Positions 17,501-25,300 of a stretch of 64,000 nt of DNA are shown here, piece after piece (the first letter of the stretch is position 1; every line of letters begins with the position of its first letter). The notes below the pieces were generated by a model. The model saw nothing but the letters and a program-made list of their open reading frames with translations, was not told the origin of the DNA and searched no databases. The stretch is taken from positions 310,001 through 374,000 of the forward strand of contig NZ_FNRJ01000001.1 in assembly GCF_900107855.1 (NCBI RefSeq). The letters are read 5' to 3'. Made by a program: the position numbers and the translations under genes. This DNA is from Marinobacterium iners DSM 11526 (GTDB lineage: Bacteria > Pseudomonadota > Gammaproteobacteria > Pseudomonadales > Balneatricaceae).

Positions 17501-18054
17501 ACCAGGTTAGGGTCTACATAGCTGCGATTACTGATGCCCCCCGGCCCCAGCCAAATGGTAGTAGACTGCTCGGTGCCATCGACCAGCACCGGTACACGCC
17601 CGGTGCCCTGAATACCGCGGATGTTCGGGTCCAGCGCACCGGAGTTGCGCGCCTCGCCGGTGTATACGCCATTCAAGCCCTTGAACAGGTCACCTACCGA
17701 GGTACCCTTGTAGTTCTCAATGTTTTCACGAGTGGCATGCACGTTGGAAATATCGCGCAGGTAGACATCTTCCGTTGATAGATCGCGGCCTTGAATAACG
17801 GTAGTTTCGCTGCCAATCACCGGCAGTACCTCGTTAGAGGTGACGTCCTTGTCGGTGACATCCTTGTCGGTACACTCCTTTCCGCCATTCACTTCTGCTG
17901 TATCACTGGTAGAGCAGTCATCCAATGATTCCTTCACCTGAACCACCGTCTCCGCCTGCGCGACTTCCATCGTCACTTGTGACATCGCCAGCATCACGGC
18001 CAATGCCAATGGCTTAAGCCGGGGGGCTTCTTGATACAGCGAAACGTTCATCAA
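14545..18054 (-). CDS. Very large TonB-dependent receptor, probable hemophilin receptor (HphR-like)
   Basis: 1169 residues, against 650-900 for most TBDRs. A signal peptide ends near AQAE (~35). An unusual Asp/Thr-rich stretch with repeated DKDVT follows, then the plug (DVYLRDISNVHATRENI ... GLNGVYTGEARNSGALDPNIRGIQGTGRVPVLVDG), and a barrel ending RTFKLGLTARF with terminal Phe. Extra length lies in long loops, as in receptors that dock a protein partner (TbpA, HphR). It heads the operon TBDR, two hemophilin-like proteins, Slam, so it probably takes ligand from them. A weak Fur-like site (18161), a one-mismatch Zur-type site (18241) and a TATGCGAAAC repeat lie upstream. Confidence 0.85.
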   Translation of the reverse strand: MMNVSLYQEAPRLKPLALAVMLAMSQVTMEVAQAETVVQVKESLDDCSTSDTAEVNGGKECTDKDVTDKDVTSNEVLPVIGSETTVIQGRDLSTEDVYLRDISNVHATRENIENYKGTSVGDLFKGLNGVYTGEARNSGALDPNIRGIQGTGRVPVLVDGTEQSTTIWLGPGGISNRSYVDPNLVGGITAEKGPSFEGPSGIGGAVRIRTLEPGDIIQPGKTWGIELKTETATNTVAERDGANGWYGQDYRDVKANGVPIIGTGGDYGGIVAPLGGGVTLVPESGSDHQGFNGEDYAWRLAVAAEQEHFDLIGVHSYRRSGNYFAGENGADAYRTEDWIEAMQKAKSQGAGNSSEYNDYLANLFRPGQEVLNTHSEMTSTLLKGRLELPHNQELSLSWMNTEQIYGESNVSIRMIAHDPKNMIDMDGTGDMAYQYNNPPSEVDQDTWNLGYSWNPDNPLIDLKVGAWATQSFSVRHQNGGFQYQPMETDRNYNNYLWCSVYQSAWPEQAAMYENHCRILHNPDTNPYEHDPDYRDESIDGTLVDASRQEWNHDRYGLNVRNRFQLSPDFALTLSADAQHEELDGWDASEAHLSKNPFVWGNSHMGPRAGTRREYNAAMQMEWFPTDTVMITGGLKWSRYWSFDDGLDEHRRNQHRGWAKEYEVAYAQIPYGLYLSEEQTAQLNAYLARAREISGARASGTLTDEQRAFAAESNAWLAELTGGNFAVTKELQAANEDLVFYGASSYGKVPTVEIGGATYLGGGLIGGHNASSRGLTAAIVDYADGDFRGMRDRNPFYNGTLDINETVTTADGKELPKYLAGFNAYNAETGERLGTTSFVGNDRVENPEKYKDIDIVYGPATISHVTRVLDDSEQWSRPQKRRNEAWAPMLGITWFMTPHNRVYARYSEYVRFPSLWEDTQSAVGYGSYTTGTDVSGYSIEPERTRNIELGYVQDLTPWLSNVRMADVRLNYYRNRIENYIDRNVDYQVLQFDEKRTEGIELQARVDTGRYFAGLGATYRLNNDLCDADYAATLDPYNQGQYAACVDGGFPLTFTRTSTQPELSINLDGGMRLMGDRLELGGRVTYHSSAENEDEQQWIDEHYLYTGYLNEAYNLESVLVYDAYATYEINNVFKLNAGVNNITDEYYLDPLTRTLLPAPGRTFKLGLTARF

Positions 18055-18240
18055 TCACTCCTTTTGTTGTACAGCCCGCTGAGCTGGTCTTTCTATCGGT
18101 TCTGAAATTTGGAGTGCATCGACGCTCTCCACCTGGCATACACCCATGCTACCCTCAAACAAGAATGATTATCGGTTAGATTCATATGCGAAACTGAAAA
18201 TTTCGTATGGATTTCGGTGTACATCCTTGGGATGTGTGCG

Positions 18241-18253
18241 GTTATTAAATAAT
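18241..18253. promoter_or_regulatory. Possible degenerate Zur-type site
   Basis: GTTATTAAATAAT differs by one base from GTTAT-N3-ATAAC. It is about 190 bases from the big TBDR start, farther than the four perfect sites are from theirs, so the call is tentative. Confidence 0.3.
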
Positions 18254-18383
18254 GCAGTGAGTGCGTAACGTCCGTGACTTCACGTGTCGATAGCACGATA
18301 GAAATGGTGATGTGTGAAGCTGGTTAGTGCAGGCTCTGATAGCCGGTTTGAATCATTGCGCTACCGTTATCCTCCGCGTTGGC

Positions 18384-18400
18384 TGTGACACTATGTCACA
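18384..18400. promoter_or_regulatory. Perfect 17-bp palindrome TGTGACA-CTA-TGTCACA
   Basis: Seven-base arms with a three-base centre, 101 bases upstream of the TBDR at 18501. TGTGA and TCACA are seven bases apart, not the six of a CRP site, so it more likely binds another dimeric repressor. No candidate regulator is adjacent. Confidence 0.5.
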
Positions 18401-18500
18401 TTGAAGTTCAGCGGCTGGCGCGCAATCCTCCCTGCTTTTCACAAACAGTACATCCTGTGCATAGCAAACGGATGCGACATGAATAGCAAAGGAGCGCTTC

Positions 18501-20429
18501 ATGCCCACCAAACCCATACCAGCATTACTGCTTACCCTTGCAGCAGGTGGTATTTCTGATGTTGCTTTGTCTTCAAGCCCGAAATCTCATGACCCGTCGA
18601 CCTTAACCGTGACAGGCTCGCCAATCATTGAGGGCAACCAAACAGACAATTTTGCAACTCTGAGTACCTGGGTCGATAAAACTCAGGTGCGTGATTTGCA
18701 TGCGCTGGATTTGTCTTCAGCCTTGCGCCGCACTCCGGGCGTGGTGGTTTCACGGTTCAATCCGGTCGGTTCCTTCGGTGGTGCTGAAGGTGGTGCTGTT
18801 TATGTACGCGGCATGGGGGCCAGTCGCCCAGGCAGCGAAATACAGACATACATTGACGAAATTCCCTTTTACATGCCGCTATGGGGACACCCGTTACCGG
18901 ACCTTTTGCCGCTTAACGGTATGCAGTCCATTCAGGTATACAAGGGCCCCCAACCTCAGCAGTTTGGTAATACCTTTGCTGCCATCAACCTGACACCCGA
19001 AGTTGCCAAAGCGGATGATGGCCACCAGGGCTCATTGCAGTTGTCAGGTGGCAGCTTTCACACGCTTTCAGAACAAGCTGTTTTCACCGGCCGTGAGGGA
19101 AAATGGGATTATATGCTGTCACAGGGCTATTCCCGTTCTGACGGGGCGCGTGACGATGGTGACGGTCGGCTAAGCAATGGCATGGGGCGGCTGGGATACC
19201 GCATCAATGATAACTGGTCTGTCTCTGGCCTGGCCCTGCACACCGACAACCGGGCTTCTGACCCGGGCGAGGAGGGCTTGCCCGCCACAAAAAATGGCGA
19301 TTTTCTTACCCGCGCAACCCTGGCGTCTTTTACGCTGTCGCATCATCATGCCCGCGCACAAGGCGAACTTCGTGTGTATTACAGTCACGGGCGCGGTGCC
19401 GCATTGAATCAAAGCGGCATTGATGGTGACACGATCAGTGATTTCAGTACCCGCGGACTACGTTTTACCGAATCCATGCAGCTCTGGCCACAGGGCGATG
19501 TCAGGTTTGGCCTGGATATCGACGAAAGTGAAGGCGATGTCGCATTTCGTCGTGTCGCGCCCGCCCCCGCTGACTATTTCAACACGCCTGTCCTCAGACT
19601 GGTGTCGCCTCATCTGGCCATCAGTCATTCTCTGATGCTGAATGATCATTGGCTGCTAACGCCTTCCATCGGGATCAGGGCCTACGATCATAACGTATAT
19701 GATTCAAGTCTCGCTCCCCATGCAGGCCTGGTGCTCTCCACTGATCACATTGAGTTGCGGGCTAATGTATCCCGCGGTATGCATTACCCGGGGCTGGAAA
19801 CCTCTGTCATGTCTCAGTTAATACCCGCGTTGGGAGATAGTTGGGAGTCGCTGGAACCTGAAGAGCTTGATCACCGGGAAATTGGGCTGCGTTTCACTCC
19901 CTTCAGCGGCACAACCTTTGATCTGGCAATGTTCAGAGATAATCTGAAAAATCGTTATCTGTTTGCCTTCCCCCCTGCTGTCACCCGACCTTCGTACATT
20001 AATCTGGGTCGATATCATATCAATGGGGCCGAGTTTAGCTGGCAACAAAGCTGGAGCCCTGCGTTCAACAGTTTTGTCGGGATAACCTGGTTGGATTCCA
20101 GCTTGAAGACGCTACCCTACGCTCCGGATTACGCAATCTCGGCCGGTATTAATTACCAAAAAGGCCGCTGGCATGTCAGTGCAGATGCCCAGTATCAGCG
20201 CGATATGTATGTTCTCAGTCAGGCTAGAACCGCCAGCAGTACAAATCTTGCCAAAGTCAGCAGTTTTACTGTGGCCAATCTCCGCACCAGTTACCGTATG
20301 CCACAACTGGGGCCTGACGGTGAAGTATTCCTTGCCATCGAGAACCTGTTCGACAGTGATTACGCCTATCGTCCGGGCTATCCCATGCCGGGCACGTCTG
20401 CACAGATAGGTGTTCGAATGGGATTCTGA
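18501..20429 (+). CDS. TonB-dependent outer-membrane receptor, substrate unknown
   Basis: 642 residues: short signal peptide, a TonB-box-like DPSTLTVTGSP, plug domain (LSSALRRTPGVVVSRFNPVGSFGGAEGGAVYVRGMGAS ... IQVYKGPQPQQFGNTFAAINL), then a barrel ending IENLFDSDYAY ... AQIGVRMGF with terminal Phe. AAGGAG lies before the ATG. The plug departs from siderophore receptors (YKGPQPQQFGNTF in place of the usual RGPxSxLYGSxA), which hints at a metal ion or small chelate. It stands alone, divergent from the hemophilin receptor operon, and behind a 17-bp palindrome, with no visible ABC partner. Confidence 0.85.
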   Translation: MPTKPIPALLLTLAAGGISDVALSSSPKSHDPSTLTVTGSPIIEGNQTDNFATLSTWVDKTQVRDLHALDLSSALRRTPGVVVSRFNPVGSFGGAEGGAVYVRGMGASRPGSEIQTYIDEIPFYMPLWGHPLPDLLPLNGMQSIQVYKGPQPQQFGNTFAAINLTPEVAKADDGHQGSLQLSGGSFHTLSEQAVFTGREGKWDYMLSQGYSRSDGARDDGDGRLSNGMGRLGYRINDNWSVSGLALHTDNRASDPGEEGLPATKNGDFLTRATLASFTLSHHHARAQGELRVYYSHGRGAALNQSGIDGDTISDFSTRGLRFTESMQLWPQGDVRFGLDIDESEGDVAFRRVAPAPADYFNTPVLRLVSPHLAISHSLMLNDHWLLTPSIGIRAYDHNVYDSSLAPHAGLVLSTDHIELRANVSRGMHYPGLETSVMSQLIPALGDSWESLEPEELDHREIGLRFTPFSGTTFDLAMFRDNLKNRYLFAFPPAVTRPSYINLGRYHINGAEFSWQQSWSPAFNSFVGITWLDSSLKTLPYAPDYAISAGINYQKGRWHVSADAQYQRDMYVLSQARTASSTNLAKVSSFTVANLRTSYRMPQLGPDGEVFLAIENLFDSDYAYRPGYPMPGTSAQIGVRMGF

Positions 20430-20491
20430 TGACGTCCCTTATTGATCATTTGAATATATCCCCTTGACTACACCCTTGCGCTTACAGTTAA

Positions 20492-20506
20492 TAATAAGCA
20501 TTATCA
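20492..20506 (+). promoter_or_regulatory. Fur box upstream of the SDR gene
   Basis: TAATAAGCATTATCA matches TGATAATnATTATCA at 12 of 14 positions and lies in the 207-base gap before the SDR gene; further AT-rich hexamers (CATTAT) extend it to about 20510. Confidence 0.7.
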
Positions 20507-20636
20507 TTATCGAGCTTTGTCAATTATGATGAACATCACCTTGCTATTCAAAAGTACACGAGGAAGACATGTGTGCACTTCTCGTCGTGATCTACCCTGC
20601 TACGCACACACAACTATCATGTAAAGGAACGTACTG

Positions 20637-21389
20637 ATGTTGAACAGATTTGAAGGAAAAACAGCACTGATAACAGGTGCAGCTTCAGGCATTGGAAAGG
20701 CTACTGCAATCAAGCTTGCTTCTGAAGGCGCGGCTGTTGTTGTCGCTGACTTGCACGAGCAAGCTGCCCAGGCGGTGGTCGCCGAAATCACTGGCGCTGG
20801 TGGTAAGGCCGCTGCGTTTGGGGGTGATTTTACATCACCCTCAGTGAATGAGGCTGCTGTAGCTTTTGCTGTTGAGACATTCGGGGCCTTGCATTTGGCG
20901 TTCAACAATGCCGGCATCATCGGGCCTCAAGGGCCACTGCATGAGGTGGATATTGACGGATATAAAAAACTGATCGACATTAACCTTGATGCTGTTTTCT
21001 ACGGACTGAAATATGAAGTGCCCGCTATCCTTGCAGCTGGCGGCGGGGCAATCGTAAATACGGCTTCCATTCTGGGCCTCGTGGGCACCCCAGGCTATGT
21101 GCCTTACGTTACGGCGAAACACGCTGTATCCGGTTTGACCAAGAGCGCTGCACTGCAGTATTCCGCAAAGGGGATTCGGATCAATTCCGTGCATCCCGGT
21201 TATATCGACACACCTCTTTTAAATGAGCTTAGCCGAGAGGAGTATGACTCTCTCGTTGCTTTGCATCCTATGGGGCGTCTTGGTACGTCAGAAGAGGTAG
21301 CCAACGTAGTTGCTTTCCTGCTTTCGGATGATGCTGCTTTCGTGAGTGGGTCACAATATACCGTTGATGGTGGCTACACGGCACAGTAA
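20637..21389 (+). CDS. Short-chain dehydrogenase/reductase (SDR)
   Basis: A 250-residue classical SDR: cofactor motif TGAASGIG (13-20), NNAG at 90-93, catalytic Ser144, Y157-x-x-x-K161, and the C-terminal SGSQYTVDGGY. Asp38 after the second strand (VVVADLHE) favours NAD over NADP. It is most like glucose 1-dehydrogenase or 3-oxoacyl-ACP reductase homologues, whose substrates cannot be told apart by sequence. It is monocistronic, with a Fur box upstream and a strong hairpin terminator downstream, so it should be induced in iron shortage. A DHB-dehydrogenase-like role in siderophore synthesis is possible but no isochorismate genes are seen. Confidence 0.85.
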   Translation: MLNRFEGKTALITGAASGIGKATAIKLASEGAAVVVADLHEQAAQAVVAEITGAGGKAAAFGGDFTSPSVNEAAVAFAVETFGALHLAFNNAGIIGPQGPLHEVDIDGYKKLIDINLDAVFYGLKYEVPAILAAGGGAIVNTASILGLVGTPGYVPYVTAKHAVSGLTKSAALQYSAKGIRINSVHPGYIDTPLLNELSREEYDSLVALHPMGRLGTSEEVANVVAFLLSDDAAFVSGSQYTVDGGYTAQ

Positions 21390-21463
21390 CCATCTGTGCC
21401 TATATCGGTGCACAACCTGAATCCAACGGCTCTACAGAGTCATTGAACTGTGTGTACAGAATC

Positions 21464-21490
21464 AGGGCCTGATGTTCATCAGGCCCTTTT
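21464..21490 (+). terminator. Intrinsic terminator after the SDR gene
   Basis: AGGGCCTGAT (21464-21473) pairs with ATCAGGCCCT (21478-21487) around a four-base loop, followed by TTTT. It also faces the end of the leftward DUF2149 gene at 21529. Confidence 0.85.
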
Positions 21491-21528
21491 CAGCTCTTCG
21501 ACCGTGGCTCATAAGCAATCATTTCAGG

Positions 21529-21837
21529 TTATTCCGGCACGTATACCATGCGCCCGTCGGGCAAGCGGTAAGTAATCCCGGCCTTTACGCCCTCCCCTTC
21601 TCCCATCTCGCCACTGCTTTCATATCGGGTCAGTTCTTCACCTTTTTTCACGGTTATGCGCATGTTGTCCTGCCCCGGGTTTTCAACCACCACGACATTT
21701 TCGGCCACAAAAGGGTTGAGAGGATTGCGTACGACAACCAGCAACAGGATGACTACAATCACCAGAAACAGGTCGATCAGATTGACCACCGAGAGTATGG
21801 GATCATCGTCTTCGTGGTCGATAAAGCGTCCTGCCAC
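21529..21837 (-). CDS. DUF2149 single-span membrane protein, HmuTUV-module partner
   Basis: 102 residues with one N-terminal transmembrane helix (VVNLIDLFLVIVVILLLVVV, about 17-36) followed by a small soluble domain ending in GITYRLPDGRMVYVPE. This is the DUF2149 pattern, an ExbD-like layout found next to MotA/TolQ/ExbB-type channels and CobN-like proteins. It is last in the operon TBDR, CobN-like, ExbB-like, DUF2149, with only a base between it and the channel gene. It likely forms, with the channel protein, a proton-driven unit that energises the receptor or the chelatase; that function is inference. Confidence 0.85.
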   Translation of the reverse strand: MAGRFIDHEDDDPILSVVNLIDLFLVIVVILLLVVVRNPLNPFVAENVVVVENPGQDNMRITVKKGEELTRYESSGEMGEGEGVKAGITYRLPDGRMVYVPE

Positions 21838-21838
21838 C

Positions 21839-22333
21839 TCACACCCCCTCTTGGCTCAAGCCAGCCTGTTCGCGCTCGATCAGGCGCAGTTCTTCAAACA
21901 GCCAGCGGCGACGGATACTCAGGACAACAAAACTCAGGCTGGCCGCAATCAACGCCAGTGTTACACCGGCAAAGGCAACTACCATGTTCGAGCCCACGGA
22001 CGCCACTTCGTTTTCTGCCAGTGCCAGCAGGGCCGGTCCCATGGGTATCAAGGTTGCGACCAGCCCCAGCAAGGGACTGACACGTGAGGTAAGGCGCAAT
22101 TTTTCCAGGCGCCGCATAATCCATAATTCCAAGTCATCGCTGGTGATGCCTTGCTCCTGGGCATAGCGGCTCAATCCCGAACGCACAGGTGTGCGGCGGA
22201 ATATCAGGCTATCCGCCAGCAATTGGCCGGTAGCAATCAGAGCGTAAGCCAGGGCAGCCAGAATTAATACTAACGCGGGCAGCAGGAAGATACTGGTGAT
22301 TTGATAGAGTAAGGCCTCAAATTGGCTCATCAT
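21839..22333 (-). CDS. MotA/TolQ/ExbB-family proton channel protein
   Basis: 164 residues with three hydrophobic helices (about 10-36, 88-108 and 117-145) and the family signature region LTSRVSPLLGLVATLIPMGPALLAL, where the small and polar residues line the proton path. It is shorter than ExbB and typical of the HmuU-like members next to CobN-like chelatases. It overlaps the cobN stop by one base and is followed by DUF2149. No TonB-like gene lies here, so the pair may use a TonB from elsewhere or drive the membrane-anchored CobN-like protein directly. Confidence 0.87.
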   Translation of the reverse strand: MMSQFEALLYQITSIFLLPALVLILAALAYALIATGQLLADSLIFRRTPVRSGLSRYAQEQGITSDDLELWIMRRLEKLRLTSRVSPLLGLVATLIPMGPALLALAENEVASVGSNMVVAFAGVTLALIAASLSFVVLSIRRRWLFEELRLIEREQAGLSQEGV

Positions 22334-25300
22334 CAGACGGTTTCTCGATTACTAAGGTGAATTTTGTGCTCACGGTGGGCGCGCCACGCGCCCAGGGCCA
22401 ACAGCAGTAACATACCGATCAGGCTCAGGCGGTACGACCACTCATCCTCTGTGGGGACGTTCATCTCCTGAGCTTTCAGCACCTGACCTTTAACCTGCTG
22501 GCTTGGCTGGCTGGCGCTGTTCTCACTGTTGTCTGGACTGGCTGCGGCCGAGGATGACGCCAGCTGAGCGGACAAGCCAAACCCCAGGGCCATATCCTCG
22601 ATGTAGTCCACAGTTTTAGGTGCACCAGGCAGAGCTCCCTTGTCCTGTACCAGCGTTTGCCAGCGTTCGGTCAATTGCTTCAGGGTGGTTTCACTCGGCT
22701 GCCAATAGCCTTTGCGCACAGCCTCGACCATCCGTTCGATCAGCTGTGATTGAGCATCGGGATTCTGTTCGGCAAACCATTCGTTCAGTCCCAGCTCATG
22801 GCGGTCCATCACATAGGTTTCATGCAGGGCTTGCCACTGATCGGCACGCACCATGCTGGTATCCATGACCTGCCAGCCAAACAGGTTGTTGACTGTTTTC
22901 AGCATCTGCACCGCCCCGGAATAGCCTTCCGCCTGCATGGCCTTGATCCACTGCGGGTTTTGGTAACGGGTTCTAAGTTCAGCAGACAGAAATGCAGCCG
23001 CTTCAGCAATGCGTGGGCTGTTACCACGGTAATCGGATATGTACAGTGTCGGGGTTTCGCCCCTTTGCTGACGTACCGCGGCCGAAAGTCCACCCAGATA
23101 TTCGAACGGGTGGTCCGTGGACAACAGGCCATGCACCTGACTGGAGCGCGACATCATCACGGCATCAACCTGCGCCAGTTGATCTTGCAGCAGGTTCACA
23201 TCGGCAACCGCCCTTCCCCATTCACGGGTGGTGAACACATGAGACTGGCTGGCTACGAAAGTATCGGCCAGCTGGCTGTCGTCCTCCCAGGCGGTGGAGT
23301 TCATGGCCAGATCAGTGACACCGCTGCCATAACTGCCCGGTGGGCTGCTGAACACCCGTGCGCGTGACAATTGCTGGGCATCCTCGTCGGCCAGCCCCCT
23401 TTGGCGCAAGGCATCGGCCAGCTGACGACTGTGTGCCGCGATGGGGTTGGCGGGGTCTTCCTGTTCGGACAGCGCCTCAATAACGGTGGCATAATGCCGC
23501 ATGAGGCCATCGAACTGATCCCGATAGACGCTGGTCACCTGCAACAACACATCCATCCTTGGCCGCTTGAGCTCGGCCTGCGGAATAATTTCCAGACGGC
23601 GTACACGTCCCCCCTCATCCCAGACCGGCCGCACACCCAGGGCATGCATGACCTGGGCTTCAACCAGCCCCTGAGTGCGTATGGCTTCTGATGACCAGAG
23701 GGTAAAGGCCAGGCGCTGGGGCGAGTCCCCCTGATGTTCTTCGCGATAACGCTCAACCAGCTGGTCCAGCATGTCTTCGGCAGCTGCGTAGGCGGCCTTG
23801 TTGGGAATCTTGTCCGGTTCGAAGGCGTACAGGTTGGTACCGCTGCTGGTGGCCGGGTTGCGTACCGGGTCACCACCTGGACCGGGCGCGACAAAGCGGC
23901 CCTGAAGGCCCGCCAACAGGGCTTCCATTTCGTTATCCAGACTCAGGTGAGCATCATTGTCGAGTGCCTGCTGCAACAGGGGAAGCAGTGGCTTCGGTAA
24001 TGCTTGCTCTGGCAGTTTCCGAGTGGCCAGCGTTTCGGCCAACAGACTATAGGCCGGTTGTTGTTGCAACTGTTCCGTCTCCAGGGCCAGCAGTTCATCA
24101 CCTTCCACGCCAAGGGCATCAAAATAGGGCATACCCAGCTGCTGTAGCACGGTCATAACCCGATGTTCAGGCGCAGCGGCTGTACCAAAGGTGTGCAGAC
24201 CCAGCGGAGTGGATGACGCGGCCAGCTCATGCAGGTGATCATGCAGTGCTGCCGCAAATGCCGGTGGGTTGGATTTAAGGCTCGCCTCATCCCAGCCCAT
24301 ATCCAGATGCAGGTTTTGCTCAATGGCTGCATTCAATAGTTGCTCGCCCGCCTTGTCCTTCACTGGTCCCGAATCGAGCATCTGATAGGCATGCATGAGT
24401 TCATGCAGGTGTGTCAGTTCAGCATAGAGACCGGCAGGGCCAAAGGCCGGGGTCTGGTGGCTGATGACGACCGCTCGCCCGCGCCGCTTGGCCTGGAGCG
24501 CTTCGCCGATATTGTCCTGAATATAGGGATAGAAGACCGGCAGATTGCCGACGGCCAGGTTCGGATAATCGTAGGCCCAGAGCCCTCTGTCCTTGCCGGG
24601 CGTCCATTCTTGGGTGCCATGGGTTCCGAGGTGGATAAGAGCATCCGCGCCATAGGTTTCACGCAGGTACAGGTAGGTGGCCAGGAAAAAATGCCCCGGT
24701 GGCTGCACGTTGTCATGCACATGCGCACCCAGACGGTCTGCTCGGGGCGGTTGGGGCATCCAGAGGAAATGTCCCAATTGCATGGCAGGAATAACAAACC
24801 GAAGCTCCCCGTCCAGGGTACGGATACTCCAGTGTTGCTCAGGTTCCCCCCAGGTATGTTTCACCTGATTTTGAATCTTGCCGGGCAGAGATGCCAACCA
24901 CTGGCGATAGCGACTGACCGGAAAACTGACCGCCAGTCCCTTGACCAGCAGGTTGTCCAGCTGGTCATGACGGTAGAGTCCGGACAGCATGGCTTGCGCC
25001 TGCTGGATCACCTTCTGTTCGTCCAGCGCCGACAGCGTGTATCCGCTGGCCACCAGTGCCGCTGTTATGTCTGCAATACTGCGTGGCACATTCAGATGAG
25101 AGGCCGAGAGATTGCGCTCACCTGCGGGAGAGTTCCAGAACATCAGCGCCAACTTGATGGACTCAGGTGTCTCACGCTGTAACCTGGCAGCGGCCAGGAA
25201 GCGTCCGATCAGCAGTTCGATTTGCTCCGGGATTGCCACGCGGCGCCCATCCTCCACCGCCGACAGCACCAGCGGATCGGTCATGCCCCAGCGCTCTGGC

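Larger units (their letters stand above)
18055..18500. promoter_or_regulatory. Divergent promoter region between two TBDR genes
   Basis: No gene is apparent in these 446 bases. From left to right it holds a weak Fur-like AATGATTATC (18164-18173), TATGCGAAACTG (18185-18196, shared with the region at 1783), a GTTAT-TAA-ATAAT near-Zur site (18241-18253) and a perfect TGTGACA-CTA-TGTCACA palindrome (18384-18400). AAGGAG precedes the rightward TBDR start. Confidence 0.6.

Noticed and set aside
14479-17778. Long plus-strand open frames of 421 and 383 codons
   Set aside because: They run antisense to the large TBDR gene and show no domain, signal or ribosome site.
17838-17880. Short tandem repeat array (DKDVT codons)
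   Set aside because: Only two to three units inside the TBDR frame; noted in the gene entry, not a separate repeat element.
18384-18400. CRP site
   Set aside because: TGTGA and TCACA are separated by seven bases, not the six required by CRP, so I list it as an operator of unknown protein.
22750-25182. Plus-strand open frames of 205 and 280 codons
   Set aside because: Antisense to the CobN-like gene, which has clear family motifs along its whole length.
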